Below are positions 63,146 to 64,000 of a DNA stretch of 64,000 bases, one piece after another (the first letter of the stretch is position 1; every line of letters starts with the position of its first letter). Both the position numbers and the translations under genes were made by a program. The notes under the pieces are model-generated. The model was not told the DNA's origin. It worked only from the letters and a program-made list of their open reading frames with translations, and made no database searches. Source of the DNA: Limnohabitans sp. Hippo3 (GTDB lineage: Bacteria; Pseudomonadota; Gammaproteobacteria; Burkholderiales; Burkholderiaceae_C); the NCBI RefSeq assembly GCF_003063665.1, contig NZ_NESF01000001.1, positions 868,001-932,000 on the forward strand. Direction: 5' to 3'.

Positions 63146-64000
63146 ATGGCGACAAAACGAGATTTTTACGAAGTGCTGGGCGTTGCCAAAAACGCTTCAG
63201 ACGAAGACATCAAAAAGGCTTATCGCAAGCTGGCGATGAAGTACCACCCCGACCGCAACCAGGGGAATGACGCCAAGGCCAAAGACGCCGAAACCAAATT
63301 CAAAGAGGTCAAAGAGGCCTACGAGATGCTGTCAGACCCGCAAAAACGCGCGGCTTATGACCAGCATGGCCATGCCGGGGTCGATCCCAATATGCGTGGC
63401 GGTGCCGAAGGCTTTGGCGGTTTCGGTGATGCGTTTGGCGACATCTTTGGTGACATTTTTGGTGGCCAGGGCCGCGGTGGGCGCGGCGGCGGGCGTCAAG
63501 TGTTCCGGGGTGCGGACCTCAGCTACGCGATGGAGATCACGCTTGAAGAAGCGGCCAACGGCAAGGACTCGCAGCTGCGCATCCCCAGCTGGGACGAGTG
63601 CGACACCTGCCACGGCACGGGCGCCAAACCCGGCACCAGCGCCAAGACCTGTTCGACCTGTCACGGCCAAGGCCAGGTGCAGATGCGCCAGGGTTTCTTC
63701 AGCGTGCAGCAGACCTGCCCGCACTGCCGGGGCACGGGCAAGATCATCCCCGACCCTTGCGGCACTTGCCACGGGCAAGGCAAGGTCAAGAAACAGAAAA
63801 CACTGGAAGTCAAAATCCCGGCTGGCATCGACGACGGCATGCGCATCCGCAGCGCGGGCAATGGCGAGCCAGGCACCAATGGCGGGCCACCTGGTGATTT
63901 GTTCATCGAGATCCGACTGAAGAAACACGACATCTTCGAGCGCGATGGCGATGACCTGCACTGCGCGGTGCCGATCAGCTTTTCCAAAGCGGCTTTGGGC
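63146..64000 (+). CDS. dnaJ: Chaperone DnaJ, N-terminal part (3' end outside window)
   Basis: 285 codons, open to the window end. J-domain '[20 protein letters not shown]' with '[11 protein letters not shown]' (HPD motif), then the Gly/Phe-rich region at about residues 75-120, and the four zinc repeats [24 protein letters not shown] and CGTCHGQG (about residues 150-215). The C-terminal domain is cut at '[12 protein letters not shown]'. Stimulates DnaK ATPase. Confidence 0.97.
   Translation, partial: MATKRDFYEVLGVAKNASDEDIKKAYRKLAMKYHPDRNQGNDAKAKDAETKFKEVKEAYEMLSDPQKRAAYDQHGHAGVDPNMRGGAEGFGGFGDAFGDIFGDIFGGQGRGGRGGGRQVFRGADLSYAMEITLEEAANGKDSQLRIPSWDECDTCHGTGAKPGTSAKTCSTCHGQGQVQMRQGFFSVQQTCPHCRGTGKIIPDPCGTCHGQGKVKKQKTLEVKIPAGIDDGMRIRSAGNGEPGTNGGPPGDLFIEIRLKKHDIFERDGDDLHCAVPISFSKAALG

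Overview
The window comes from the chromosome of a GC-rich betaproteobacterium that makes bacteriochlorophyll a. The gene content suggests a Comamonadaceae-like aerobic anoxygenic phototroph of the Limnohabitans/Rhodoferax type. Reasons: a photosynthesis gene cluster with an oxygen-dependent cyclase (acsF) and no bchE in view, a tetraheme PufC, spheroidene-type carotenoid genes (crtA, C, D, E, F, I, B), orphan Bug/TctC binding proteins, and DUF4148-type repeats. The genus is an inference. No rRNA, tRNA, IS element or CRISPR array was seen.

Layout. (1) 1-16945, plus strand: bchF (3' end), bchN, B, H, L, M, lhaA, puhA, B, C, acsF, puhE, crtI, crtB and a BLUF blue-light receptor. Most junctions overlap or nearly touch, as in one long operon. 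(2) 17205-25950: non-photosynthetic insert with a four-gene sugar-type ABC transporter, a flavin reductase-like protein, an orphan TctC protein, an Asp/Glu-hydantoin racemase-like protein, and a divergent LysR/LysE pair. (3) 42375-26022, minus strand: crtE, crtF, bchC, X, Y, Z, pufB, an unrecognised small membrane gene, pufA, L, M, C, crtA, crtD, crtC, then pucB, pucA, pucC and a 31-residue membrane microprotein, closed by a terminator. PpsR/CrtJ-type palindromes (TGT-N12-ACA) lie before bchC and crtE. (4) 42492-48304: housekeeping and unassigned genes (57-aa membrane protein, ABC exporter, YjdM/PhnA, DUF4148 repeat protein, unknown 113-aa protein, MATE transporter, amidohydrolase). (5) 48505-57496: an eight-gene set for CoA-dependent degradation of hydroxycinnamates or other phenylpropanoids (crotonase, feruloyl-CoA synthetase-like ligase, thiolase, SDR dehydrogenase, aroyl-CoA thioesterase, TctC protein, acyl-CoA dehydrogenase, MarR regulator). 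Several of its gaps hold palindromic repeats. (6) 57745-64000: an OmpA-like lipoprotein, a FAH-family hydrolase, an FKBP isomerase and the heat-shock set grpE, dnaK, dnaJ (cut by the window end), with sigma-32-like promoters before grpE and dnaK.

How it works together. bchH, bchM and acsF carry protoporphyrin to protochlorophyllide. BchLNB and BchXYZ are the two nitrogenase-like reductases, and BchF and BchC finish ring A. PufLM, PufC and PuhA make the reaction centre with cytochrome, PufBA the LH1 ring and PucBA the LH2 ring. LhaA, PucC, PuhB, PuhC and PuhE assist assembly. CrtE, B, I, C, D, F and A lead from GGPP to spheroidene/spheroidenone. Not seen here: bchD, bchI, bchG, bchP, ppsR and ppaA, so they must lie elsewhere.

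Most worth a second look: the extra gene between pufB and pufA, the unusual pigment-site residues in PucA (Tyr44-Leu45) and PucB (Gln in place of the usual Arg), the BLUF gene at the end of the bch-puh-crt operon, the 31-aa protein after pucC, and the crtD/crtC overlap.
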